Assembly: GCF_007109405.1 (NCBI RefSeq)
Contig: NZ_VJOY01000001.1
Coordinates: 310,001-374,000 of the forward strand
Direction of reading: 5' to 3'
From: Pseudomonas mangiferae
GTDB lineage: Bacteria; Pseudomonadota; Gammaproteobacteria; Pseudomonadales; Pseudomonadaceae
Length of the DNA stretch: 64,000 nt
Shown here: positions 21,958-32,300 of the stretch, one piece after another
Numbering within the stretch: the first letter of the stretch is position 1
How the letters are laid out: the number at the start of each line of letters is the position of its first letter
Program-made: the position numbers and the translations under genes
Notes under the pieces: generated by a model
What the model saw: the letters and a program-made list of their open reading frames with translations, nothing else
The model's database searches: none
What the model was told of the DNA's origin: nothing

Positions 21958-23529
21958 ATGCGCATTCACCGCATTCTTCTGCTGCTCCTGTTCGGCGTCT
22001 GCAGCCTGGCCCATGGCGGCCCTGCTACTGACCTGGCGGGGGCCAGCGGCAACGCTCAAGCCAGCCTGCTGCAGGCCTGGTCGGCCATGCCCGAGCCGGA
22101 CCAGGAGCCGGTCCTGCGCGCGTTGCGCGAGGGTCGTTTCTACATCGACGCCGACAGGCAGCCCTTCTACAAGGAGGGAGACCGGTTCACCCCCGCCGAA
22201 GGCGACAGCGCCGCGTCGGCGAGCGGCGCGCCCAAGCCCATACGCCTGAACAATCGGCTGCGGATCCTGGTCGACGCGGCCCTGGCCAGCCAGCAGCTGA
22301 CATCCCCTGACACCCGGGCACGACTCGCGGCCGCCCAGGCCCTGGGGCAAGGCGCCACGGCCGGGCAGCGGCCGTTCCTGGAGAGCCGCCTGCAGGCCGA
22401 GCCCGACGAAACCGTCCGGGCCGCCCTCGCCGCCGCCCTGGCCTCGCTGCAGTTGGCCGACCCCGACCCCACGGTGCGCCTGGCCGCCGTGCGCCTGCTG
22501 GGCGAGTCCGGCGATCCCCAGGCCAGGGTTCGCCTGCAAGCCCTGCTCGACTCGCCCACCGAGACCGATGCCGGGGTCCGCAAGGCGGCCCAGACCAGTC
22601 TCGCCCAGGTGGAACGCGCCCTGTTCATGGGCGATCTGCTGGGCCAGGCGTTCACCGGCCTGTCCCTGGGGTCGATCCTGCTGCTGGCCGCCCTCGGCCT
22701 GGCCATCACCTACGGCCTGCTGGGCGTCATCAACATGGCCCATGGCGAGATGCTGATGCTCGGCGCCTACGCCACCTATTGCGTGCAACTGGCCCTGCAG
22801 CGTCTGGCCCCGGAATGGCTGGCCTGGTACCCGCTGCTGGCGCTGCCGGTGGCCTTTGCGGTCACCGCTGCCATCGGCATGGTCCTGGAGCGCACCGTGA
22901 TCCGCCACCTCTACGGCCGGCCGCTGGAAACCCTGCTGGCCACCTGGGGCATCAGCCTGATGCTGATCCAGGCGGTGCGGGTGCTGTTCGGCGCCCAGAA
23001 CGTCGAAGTGGCCAACCCGGCCTGGCTGTCCGGTGGCATCCAGGTGCTGCCGAACCTGTTGCTGCCCTGGAACCGGGTGGTCATCCTCGGCTTCGTGGTC
23101 TTCGTGCTGATCCTCACCTGGGCGCTATTGAACAAGACCCGCCTGGGCCTGAACGTGCGGGCGGTGACCCAGAACCGCTCCATGGCCGCCTGCTGCGGCG
23201 TGCCCACCGGGCGCATCGACATGCTCGCCTTCGGCCTCGGCTCCGGCATCGCCGGCCTGGGCGGTGTGGCCCTGTCGCAAGTGGGCAACGTCGGCCCCGA
23301 CCTGGGCCAGAGCTACATCATCGACTCCTTCCTGGTGGTGGTGCTGGGCGGTGTCGGCCAACTGGCCGGCAGCGTGCTGGCGGCCTTCGGCCTCGGCATC
23401 GTCAACAAGATCCTCGAACCGCAGATCGGTGCCGTGCTGGGCAAGATCCTCATCCTGGCGCTGATCATCCTGTTCATCCAGAAACGGCCCCAGGGCCTGT
23501 TCGCCCTCAAGGGGAGGGTCATCGATTGA
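21958..23529 (+). CDS. urtB: Urea ABC transporter permease UrtB
   Basis: The 523-residue protein is longer than LivH because, as in other proteobacterial UrtB, it has a signal peptide and an N-terminal helical-repeat region (about residues 25-215) before the multi-span permease domain. LGLAITYGLLGVINMAHGEM and GGVGQLAGSVLAAFGLGIVN are typical LivH/UrtB segments. It forms the inner-membrane channel with UrtC. Its stop overlaps the urtC start. Confidence 0.95.
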   Translation: MRIHRILLLLLFGVCSLAHGGPATDLAGASGNAQASLLQAWSAMPEPDQEPVLRALREGRFYIDADRQPFYKEGDRFTPAEGDSAASASGAPKPIRLNNRLRILVDAALASQQLTSPDTRARLAAAQALGQGATAGQRPFLESRLQAEPDETVRAALAAALASLQLADPDPTVRLAAVRLLGESGDPQARVRLQALLDSPTETDAGVRKAAQTSLAQVERALFMGDLLGQAFTGLSLGSILLLAALGLAITYGLLGVINMAHGEMLMLGAYATYCVQLALQRLAPEWLAWYPLLALPVAFAVTAAIGMVLERTVIRHLYGRPLETLLATWGISLMLIQAVRVLFGAQNVEVANPAWLSGGIQVLPNLLLPWNRVVILGFVVFVLILTWALLNKTRLGLNVRAVTQNRSMAACCGVPTGRIDMLAFGLGSGIAGLGGVALSQVGNVGPDLGQSYIIDSFLVVVLGGVGQLAGSVLAAFGLGIVNKILEPQIGAVLGKILILALIILFIQKRPQGLFALKGRVID

Positions 23530-24605
23530 ACCAGCCACTCACCCTCACCGTCGCGCAGAAGGCCGGCCCGCGCCTGAGCCTGGCGGGGCTCGGCCTGGCC
23601 CTCGCCGCGCTGATCGCCCTGCCCCTGCTGTCATTGCTACCGGCCGACAACCCCCTGCAGGTGTCAGCCTACACCCTCACCCTGGTAGGCAAGATCCTCT
23701 GCTACGCCATCGTTGCGCTGGCCCTGGACCTGGTCTGGGGCTACGCCGGGATGCTGTCCCTCGGCCACGGGCTGTTCTTCGCCCTGGGGGGCTATGCGAT
23801 GGGCATGTACCTGATGCGCCAGGCGGCCGGGGATGGCCTGCCACCGTTCATGAGCTTCCTCTCCTGGAGCAGCTACCCGTGGTTCTGGGCGGGCACCGAC
23901 CATTTCCTCTGGGCCTTGTGCCTGGTGGTGCTGGCGCCGGGCCTGCTGGCCCTGGCGTTCGGCTTCTTCGCCTTCCGCTCGAAGATCAAGGGCGTCTATT
24001 TCTCCATCATGACCCAGGCCCTGACCTTCGCCGGCATGCTGCTGTTCTTCCGTAACGAGACCGGCTTCGGCGGCAACAACGGCTTCACCGGCTTCACCAC
24101 CCTGTTGGGCTTTCCGGTGGCGGCCCAGGGCACCCGAGCGGTACTCTTCGGGCTGACCGTAGTCCTGCTGACCGCCAGTCTCTGGCTGGGCTGGCGCCTG
24201 GCGCAGAGCAAGTTCGGCCGCATTCTCACGGCGATCCGCGACGCCGAAAACCGGGTGACTTTCTGCGGCTACGATCCGCGCGGCTTCAAGCTGTTCGTCT
24301 GGGTGCTCTCGGCGGTGCTCTGCGGGCTGGCCGGCGCGCTCTACGTGCCCCAGGTGGGCATCATCAATCCCAGCGAGATGGCCCCGACCAACTCCATCGA
24401 GGCGGCCATCTGGGTCGCCCTCGGTGGGCGCGGCAGCCTGATCGGCCCGGTGCTCGGCGCGGGCATCGTCAACGGCGCCAAGAGCTGGTTCACCGTGGCC
24501 TTCCCCGAGTACTGGCTGTTCTTCCTCGGCGCCCTGTTCGTCGTCGTCACCCTCTACCTGCCGCGTGGCGTGATCGGCCTCATCAAGAAGGAGCGCGACG
24601 CATGA
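23526..24605 (+). CDS. urtC: Urea ABC transporter permease UrtC
   Basis: The 359-residue LivM-like permease has about 8-10 membrane spans. The start is a TTG at 23526 that overlaps the urtB stop (TTGA), with GGGGAGGG upstream; no ATG lies nearby in frame, and the longer upstream frame is the shadow of urtB. LDLVWGYAGMLSLGHGLFFA and the conserved cytoplasmic loop IRDAENRVTFCGYDPRGFKL fit the family. It overlaps urtD by 4 bp (ATGA). Confidence 0.94.
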   Translation: MNQPLTLTVAQKAGPRLSLAGLGLALAALIALPLLSLLPADNPLQVSAYTLTLVGKILCYAIVALALDLVWGYAGMLSLGHGLFFALGGYAMGMYLMRQAAGDGLPPFMSFLSWSSYPWFWAGTDHFLWALCLVVLAPGLLALAFGFFAFRSKIKGVYFSIMTQALTFAGMLLFFRNETGFGGNNGFTGFTTLLGFPVAAQGTRAVLFGLTVVLLTASLWLGWRLAQSKFGRILTAIRDAENRVTFCGYDPRGFKLFVWVLSAVLCGLAGALYVPQVGIINPSEMAPTNSIEAAIWVALGGRGSLIGPVLGAGIVNGAKSWFTVAFPEYWLFFLGALFVVVTLYLPRGVIGLIKKERDA

Positions 24606-25447
24606 GAGCTGCCCCCGTCCCCATGCTGGCCGCCGAGGTGCTCGACCCCGGCATCGGCGGCGAAGCCAGCGGCCTCGGCCATCGCGCCGGCAAGGGCCTG
24701 GATACCCGCCACGGAACAATCCTCAGCCTGGAGGGTATCGAGGTCAGCTTCGACGGCTTCAAGGCCCTGCGCGACCTCACCCTCTACATCGGCGTGGGCG
24801 AGCTGCGCTGCATCATCGGCCCCAATGGCGCCGGCAAGACCACTCTGATGGACGTCATCACCGGCAAGACCCGCCCCGACCAGGGCAGCGCCTGGTTCGG
24901 CGAAACCCTCGACCTCACCCGCCTGCAGCCGGTGGCCATCGCCCAGGCCGGCATCGGCCGCAAGTTCCAGAAGCCCACGGTGTTCGAAGCTCTCAGCGTC
25001 TGGGAAAACCTGGAGCTGGCGCAGAAGACCGACAAGTCGGTCCGGGCCAGCCTGGGGGCGCGCCTCACCGGCGAACAGCGCGACCGCCTGGAGGAGGTAC
25101 TCGCCACCCTGCGCTTGCAGGAATTTCGCCAGCGCACCGCCGGCCTGCTCTCCCATGGCCAGAAACAGTTCCTCGAGATCGGCATGCTGCTGGTACAGGA
25201 GCCGCAGTTGCTGCTGCTGGACGAACCCGTGGCCGGCATGACCGACGCCGAGACCGAGTTCACCGCCGAGCTGTTCAGGTCGCTGGTGCCCAGGCACTCG
25301 CTGATGGTGGTGGAGCACGACATGGGCTTCGTCGGCCGCATCGCCGACCACGTCACCGTGCTGCACCAGGGGCACGTCCTGGCCGAGGGCTCGCTGGAGC
25401 AGGTCCAGGCCAACGAGCAGGTGATCGAGGTCTACCTGGGGCGCTAG
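24602..25447 (+). CDS. urtD: Urea ABC transporter ATPase UrtD
   Basis: The 281-residue LivG-type ATPase has Walker A GPNGAGKTT (about residues 77-85), signature LSHGQKQFLEIG (about 182-193) and Walker B LLLLDEPVAGM. The signature has SHG where many ABC proteins have SGG, which is usual for UrtD. The first about 35 residues are a family-variable extension. It forms the ATPase pair with UrtE. Confidence 0.95.
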   Translation: MRAAPVPMLAAEVLDPGIGGEASGLGHRAGKGLDTRHGTILSLEGIEVSFDGFKALRDLTLYIGVGELRCIIGPNGAGKTTLMDVITGKTRPDQGSAWFGETLDLTRLQPVAIAQAGIGRKFQKPTVFEALSVWENLELAQKTDKSVRASLGARLTGEQRDRLEEVLATLRLQEFRQRTAGLLSHGQKQFLEIGMLLVQEPQLLLLDEPVAGMTDAETEFTAELFRSLVPRHSLMVVEHDMGFVGRIADHVTVLHQGHVLAEGSLEQVQANEQVIEVYLGR

Positions 25448-25538
25448 TCCCCTTTCCCCACCCGCCTGCGAAGAACGAAACCGTGAGCAGGCAGTAGCTC
25501 GCCTGGCCCATCCAGGCACATGCCACGAGGGCATCGAC

Positions 25539-26237
25539 ATGCTGCACGTCAACGAACTCCACCAGTACTACGGCGGCAGCCACATCCTGCGGGGCCTGTC
25601 CTTCGAAGCCCGGGTGGGCGAAGTCACCAGCCTTCTGGGCCGCAACGGGGTGGGCAAGACCACCCTGCTGCGCTGCCTCATGGGCCTGATCCCGGCCAGG
25701 CGCGGCAGCATCACCTGGGACGGCCAGGACATCACCACCCGCAAGCCCCATCAGCGGGTGCAGTCCGGCATCGCCTACGTGCCCCAGGGGCGGGAGATCT
25801 TCCCGCGCCTCAGCGTCGAGGAAAACCTGCTCATGGGGCTCTCCCGCTTCCCCGCCCGGGAGGCCCGGGAGGTGCCCGGGTTCATCTACGAGCTGTTCCC
25901 GGTGCTCGAGCAGATGAAGCAGCGCCGCGGCGGCGACCTCTCCGGCGGCCAGCAGCAGCAACTGGCCATCGGCCGTGCCCTGGCCAGTCGCCCGCGACTG
26001 CTGATCCTCGACGAGCCCACCGAAGGCATCCAGCCTTCGGTGATCAAGGAGATCGGCAGCGTCATCGCCCTCCTGGCCAGGCGCGGCGACATGGCCATCC
26101 TGCTGGTGGAGCAGTTCTACGACTTCGCCAGCGAGCTTGCCGACCAGTACCTGGTCATGTCCCGCGGCGAGATCGTCCAGCGCGGCCGCGGCGCCGACAT
26201 GGATGCCGACGGCGTGCGGGGCCTGGTGGCGATCTGA
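25539..26237 (+). CDS. urtE: Urea ABC transporter ATPase UrtE
   Basis: The 232-residue LivF-type ATPase has Walker A GRNGVGKTT (about residues 35-43), signature LSGGQQQQLAIGRAL and Walker B LLILDEPTEGIQ. It closes the urt operon 91 bp after urtD, and GAGG precedes the ATG. It converges on rzxA, with 132 bp between the two genes and no clear terminator stem seen. Confidence 0.95.
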   Translation: MLHVNELHQYYGGSHILRGLSFEARVGEVTSLLGRNGVGKTTLLRCLMGLIPARRGSITWDGQDITTRKPHQRVQSGIAYVPQGREIFPRLSVEENLLMGLSRFPAREAREVPGFIYELFPVLEQMKQRRGGDLSGGQQQQLAIGRALASRPRLLILDEPTEGIQPSVIKEIGSVIALLARRGDMAILLVEQFYDFASELADQYLVMSRGEIVQRGRGADMDADGVRGLVAI

Positions 26238-26369
26238 GCCCGCAGGCCGTCATCAGGCAAAACCGACCGGCATCGGCCGCGGGATACCGTTTTCCAGGCG
26301 CCCCACGCCGTTTTCCTCCGCAAGCCAGAGGTACCCGCCCCTGCCCCGCCCGGCTGCAAGCCTTGAGGG

Positions 26370-29300
26370 TCAGGCAGGATCGTCGACCGCCGTGGCCAGC
26401 AACCCGCGCTCATCCAGCAGCCATGCGTCTCGCTCGATCGCCAGCCGTTCCAGTACCTGGCAATAGGTGTCGAACATGGCCTGAACGCGCTCGCGAGACA
26501 GGCGACCGACCGCCAGGTCCCAATGAATGTGCAATGCGCCGCCCTGCTCCAGGCTCAGGTTATCCAGCACCACGCCCTGGGTTCGGCTGGCGCTGGTGAT
26601 CACCTCGACCCCATCCGGCAAGGCCAGCGGCCCCTGGGGATTGAGCCGGGTGAAGACGACGGGGAACTCCAGGGGCTGGGCGCCTCGCCTGTCCAGGGTG
26701 GCCTTGCGCATGACCTGCAGGCCGCTGACGGCGCGATGGGCCAGGTCCTCGGTGAAAACCTGCTCGCAGTGACGCGCCTGCTCCAGGAACGTCCTCGCGT
26801 CATCCTGGAAGGCGATCCAGCTCAGGGTGGTGAAGTCTCCTACCAGCTCGTCGATCTCGGCGTGCACGGGCAATCGGTTCCAGCCCGGCGCCACCACGGT
26901 GAACGGACGTTCGAAACCATGAGACGCCAGGCTCCAGGCATAGGCGGTGATCAGCACCGCATCGGCTGAAATACCCTCCTCCGCGGCCCGGGCCCGCACC
27001 GAGTGCCAGTGCCGAAGCTGGTAGTCGAAGCCCTGGTGGAGGCCGTCATTGGCGCCATCGCCCAATCGCGGGCCGGTCGGCAACTGGGCGACACGGGCTT
27101 GCCAGTGACGAACCGAGGCATCGACGGCTGGCGAACGTCGGTAGTGGTTCAGCGCGTTCAGGTAATGGCCGAAGCCAATGGATGGACGCGCTAGTGATTG
27201 GCCGTGATAGAGCGCCAGCAATTGGCCCACCAGACGATCGCGACTTGGCAAGTCCGCCACCAGCAGGTCGACTCCGACATGGATCGCCTGTCGTCCATCC
27301 GCCAAGGGACCAACGCCGATCCACGCGCTGGGCCACTCGCCCAGTGGAGTGGCCCGACTCAAGAATGCGTCGGCGATGCCCTCCGGGTCGCCCTGGGTCT
27401 CGACAGGTACGCGTGGCACGTCGCCCATGATCTGGTGCTGACCGTTGGGCAGGATGCGCGCCCGCAGCATCGGATGGATGGCCAGCAGGTCATTCCAGGC
27501 CCGTTCCAGGCGCTCCACGTCGACCTGGGGCATCGCGACCTCCAGGTAAAGATGGGCGCTGCCCCCCTGCAGCGAGCGACCGAATGCGTAGGCTTGCTGC
27601 TGATCGGTGAGGGCGAACGTCGCCGGGGCAGCCCCCGGAGCCAAGGCGAAAGGCGCCGGCGACCCGGTTGTCGCGTCCGGCGAGCGCTGAGTGACGTATG
27701 AACAGGCGTCCAGCAGCTCGTCCATCGGCTGTGCGAGACGGTTCGCTGGATCGTCCGCGCACCGCTCGAGCAAGGCGCAGTAAGTGGCGAACAGATCATC
27801 GATCAGGCCATCGGGGTAGCAGGCGATCGCCACATCCCAGCTGAAGTGCAGCGCACCCTCACGCTCGCGCACCTGATGATCGAGGTTGACCTGGGGTGTC
27901 TGGGTGACGCAGTAGTGTTGCGCGTCGCCAAAACTCGCTGCACGGCCGATGACCGGGTTGTTGAGCATCGAGGTGAAGACCACTTCGGCTTCTCCGGCAG
28001 GAGGCACGTGGCCGGCCTGCCGCTTGGCCTCCCGCAGCGCGGCGACACCGCTGACACTCAAGTGATCGATATCCTCCAGCAACTGCCGGTGAGCCGATTG
28101 CGCCTGCTGGGCCAGGCCTTCGCCCGGGCGCCCGGCCTGAACGGCGAAGAAGTGCGTGGAGATCAACGGGCCCAGCACCTGGTCAACCTGGGGGTGAAGC
28201 GGTACGCGCCCGTAGAACGTGGCGATCAGCGAAAAGGCCTGTCCGTCCTGTGCCTGGCGCAACACCGACCCGAAGAGGGTGAGAAGCAGCGCCGTTCCCG
28301 AGATGCCCTGTTCTGCACCCTGCTCTTTCAGGCGACGCCAGCGCGACGCATCAAGCTGCGAGGTGAGCCGACGCCGCTCGCGCCCCGCTGCCCGCGATGC
28401 CTTGGGCAGGCGCAGACCAGGCGGCATGACCGGCAGTTTTTCCAGCCAATACCCCAGGTCGCGTTGATAACGAGATGATTGCCGATACGCCTCGAGGCTC
28501 AGTAGGTAGTCGCGAAACGATACATCGAGCGCCGGCAACGCAGCGGCCTCGTCGCGATAGAGCGCCAGCCATTGCTGGAGCAGCAACTCCAGGGAGGTAG
28601 CATCGACGATCAGCTCATCGATGCTCAGGTGAACACGGCTGCGCACGTCGTCCAGCAGGGATACGCAGATTTCGTATAGCGGCGATTGTCCGGGCAGGTA
28701 GACCTTGTGGGACATCGATGCTCGCAGGGATTCCAGGGTCGCCTCTCGATCGGCGGCCGTCTTCCTTCGCAGGTCGCGGGTCCTGAATCGACAGGGTGCG
28801 GCCTCACCGATCCGCTGGCGCCCGTCGGGCAGCAACACGAGCCGCAGCATGGCGTGGTGATCGACCAGGCGATTCCAGGCCTGGGTGAGCCGATAGACGT
28901 CCAGTTCCGGCCAATCGAATTCCAGGTAGATATGGCACCCCACCCGTTCCGCATCGGACAGCAGCGTACGACCGGACAGGAATGACTGCTGGATGTCGTT
29001 GAGCGGGAAGGGTTGCCCCTGCGCCTCGGGCATCGCCTGAAAGGCTGGCAGCGACGCGCCCCCGCCCTGCCCTGCCTGCTCCGCCACGCACGCCTCGGTG
29101 TCCGCCAGGCTCCGATAGGGGTCGAGGTCCTTCAGGGAGAGCGATACGCCCAGATGCTGTTCCAGGCGCGCCTTGAGACCGACCGCCCCCAGGGAACTGA
29201 GGCCCAGGCTGGCCAGGCTGCGGGTTTCGCAGCCCGACAGGTCGGCTGCCTGGCTCCCCAGCACCTCGGCAAGCACCTCGCGGAAGGTCAGGAGCGGCGT

Positions 29301-32300
29301 AGGTCGAGGGGGCTGGTGGAGCGTCTGCCCTCGTCGCGGCAGCCAGTGACGCGTCCGGGCGAAGGGGTAGCCGGGCAGGCCGATCCGGCGGGGCCGGCCC
29401 GGCCGGACCAGCGCCGACCAGTCGACCGCAGCGCCCTGCCGCCATTGCTCGGCCAGGCGAGCCAGGTCGCCCTCGGCGAGCGCCCGGGCCACGTCGGGTT
29501 CGGGGGCCGATGGCCCGGCGGCTACCTGAATCGCCTCCTCGGCCAGGCATGCGACCCCTTCCAGGGAGCCAGACGCGAGCGCGTCCAGGCGCTGCCGCAC
29601 GGTCGCCACGTCTTCCGCCACGCAGCACCAGCGACACGCCATCGCCATGCGCCCTACCTGCAGGGTATAGGCGATGTCAGCCAACCCGGGCGTCCGCTCG
29701 GCGAGGGTCTGGCTCAGCCGGCGTGCCTGCTCCCTCAAGTGTTCGAAGGTACGTGCCGACAGCAGGATCAACTGCGGTCTGCTGCCCTCCCCTGCCTGCG
29801 CCGGCACGGCGCGCTGCTCCTCCACCACCAGGTGTGCGCTGACCCCGCCGAACCCATAGCTGTTGAGGCCGGCGCGTCGCGGCCGCTCGACTCCCTGGGC
29901 GTCCCGGGGCGCCACCCACGGACGAGCCGCGGACTCCAGACGCACCAGACGTGGATCCAGCGCGAGGGCCGGGTCGGGCTGCTGGAAGCCGGGAATGCCC
30001 GGCAGTTGGTGCTGCTCCAGGGCATCGATCACCTTGAACAGGGCTGCCATGCCGGAAGCCAGTTCGCAGTGACCGATCAGCGGCTTCACGGTGCTGATCG
30101 TCCAGGGCGATCGGGGACTCGTCGTGCCCAGTGCAGCGCGCGCTGACTGCAGCGCGGCCAGCTCGATGGCATCGCCCAGCGGCGAGCCGACGCCATGGGC
30201 CTCTACGTAGTCCACGCTGTCCGGATCGATATCCCCACTGCGGTAAGCCGCCACCATCGCCGCCTGGAGGGCATCGTGGTCAGGCGCCGTCAGTGAGGCG
30301 CCCTTGCCGCCATGGCGGACGCCGCTGCCCTTGAGCCGCGCATAGATGCGATCGCCGTCCCGCTCGGCATCACCCAGGGATTTGAGCACCACGACCCCCA
30401 CCCCCTCGGACCGCACGTAGCCATCGCTCCCTGCCTGGAACGAGCGACTCTGCCCCTGGGCACTGAGGAAATCCATCCGTTGGTAGCCCGCCGTCTCGTC
30501 TGGCGACAGCAGCAGGTTGACCGCTCCCACCAGTGCCTGGCGGCAGTCGCCGGCGCGGATCGCCTGCATGGCGCGATGCAGCGCCACAAACGCGGAGGAA
30601 CACGCCGTGTTGCAGTATTCGCTGGGGCCCCGCAGGTCCAGCAGGTAGGACACCCGGTTGGCGTACATGCAGGGCGATGACGAGGTCAGCAGGAAGGGGC
30701 TTTCGGCGGGCATTTCGACCTGGGCAGGGTATTCGCTCGGCGCGGCGACCATGAAGACCCCGGTCGAGTCACGAGCGAACTGCTCCAGGGGAATCGCCGC
30801 GTCCTCCACGGCAAGCCAGGCGTGTTGCAGGAGCAATCGCTGCTGCGGGTCCATGGTGGCGGCTTCCGCGGCCGAGATGCCAAAGAACGCATGGTCGAAG
30901 CAGTCGATGTCGTCGAGATAGCCCCCCGGGCGTCCCGGCTCCGCACGGTCGGCGGGCGCCGGACGCACCCTGTTCGTTCCCTCGCGCAGGGTGTGCCGGA
31001 ACGCGTCCAGGTCGCCGCCGGGAAACTGCCCGCTGATGCCCACGATTGCGAAATCACCTGTCAGGTCGGGCTGGGGTCTCCGCGGGATATCGACCGACGC
31101 TTGCGCCTCCTCGCCTATGCCAGCGGAAGGTGCCTGCTCCGCCAGGCGCGCCTCCAGCGCGACGACGATGCGCTCGATGCTGTTGTGACGGAAGAAGAAC
31201 GTCTGCTCCAGCGCAAGCCCAAGGCTCGTGCCCAGCTGCTCGCCCAGGGAAAGCAGGTCAGCCGAGTCCAGCCCCAGTTCCATCAGGCTATGACGAGACG
31301 ACAGTGCCCGATCGGGCGGCTGGCCCAGGCATTGGTTGACTGCCTGGCGTACCGCGTCGTTTACCGATATCGCCACCGGCTCCGCCGAGGCTGGGGCCGG
31401 AGTCGGGGCACGGCGCTGGCGGCTTGCCAGGTCGTAACGCACCAGGACGCCATGGCCCTGGTTGTCATGGTCGGCGGGGCGATAGCCCGCGACCGGCCGC
31501 TCGATCCGGGCGCCATGGAGTTCATGGAAGCGCAATACCGGGTCCAGGAGCCTGCCCCGCTCATCCCGGGTATGGATGTACGCCTCGAGGGGGATCGACC
31601 GGTGCCTGGGGTAATCCTTGCAACGGGTCACCCCGACCACGGTGTGAACGCCGTCCAGCAGCGTGCAGTACTGCAGCATGAACTCGAGCAACTGGTCGCC
31701 ATAGCCGCTGTACTGGTGGGCAGGCAGGATATTCAGGCTCTGGATCTGCACGACCTCGCCCTGGGCGTGGCAAAGGCGGTCCACATGGGCGAAATCCGTT
31801 TCGAAGAGCCCGTCGATCCGGCTGATCCGCTGGGAATAGATCACGCCAACCACATCGCCCTGATGCTCGAGCACCAGCTGATTCGCCGGACCCTGGGCCA
31901 GGCGGCGGCGCAGGATGGCATCGTCGACCCGGCTGCCTTCCGGCCAACAGGCTTCCTCCAGCGCCAACAGGGCCGGGAGGTCTTGCCGGGTTCCGAAGCG
32001 GACTCGATAGTCCCGCGCCTGGTAGCACCCTACGGTGGCTCGGATATCCGAGGCATCGCCCTGCAGAGGGTAGAACCTGTCCGGGTCGGCGAACAGGCCG
32101 GCTCCGGCCAGGGCCATGAAGGCATCGGCAGCGCCCACGGAGGCGCGGCAGGCGAACCGCTCCACCCATGAGCTGGAGGCGGTTGGGTGGCGTTCGCCGA
32201 GCACCAGGGGTCGATCACCGATCAGCTCTGCCAGGCGTCCGAGGCGGTGCCGAGGCCCTGGAGAATCGCCTGGAGCGGACAGCAGTGCGTCCAACGAATC

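Noticed and set aside
20758-22908. Minus-strand 716-aa open frame across urtA and urtB
   Set aside because: It is a GC-rich antisense shadow, His/Gln/Gly-rich, while the plus strand encodes well-conserved UrtA and UrtB.
22779-23525. N-terminal extension of UrtC to 608 aa
   Set aside because: The extra residues are an out-of-frame reading of urtB. The TTG at 23526 overlapping the urtB stop with GGGGAGGG upstream is the sound start.
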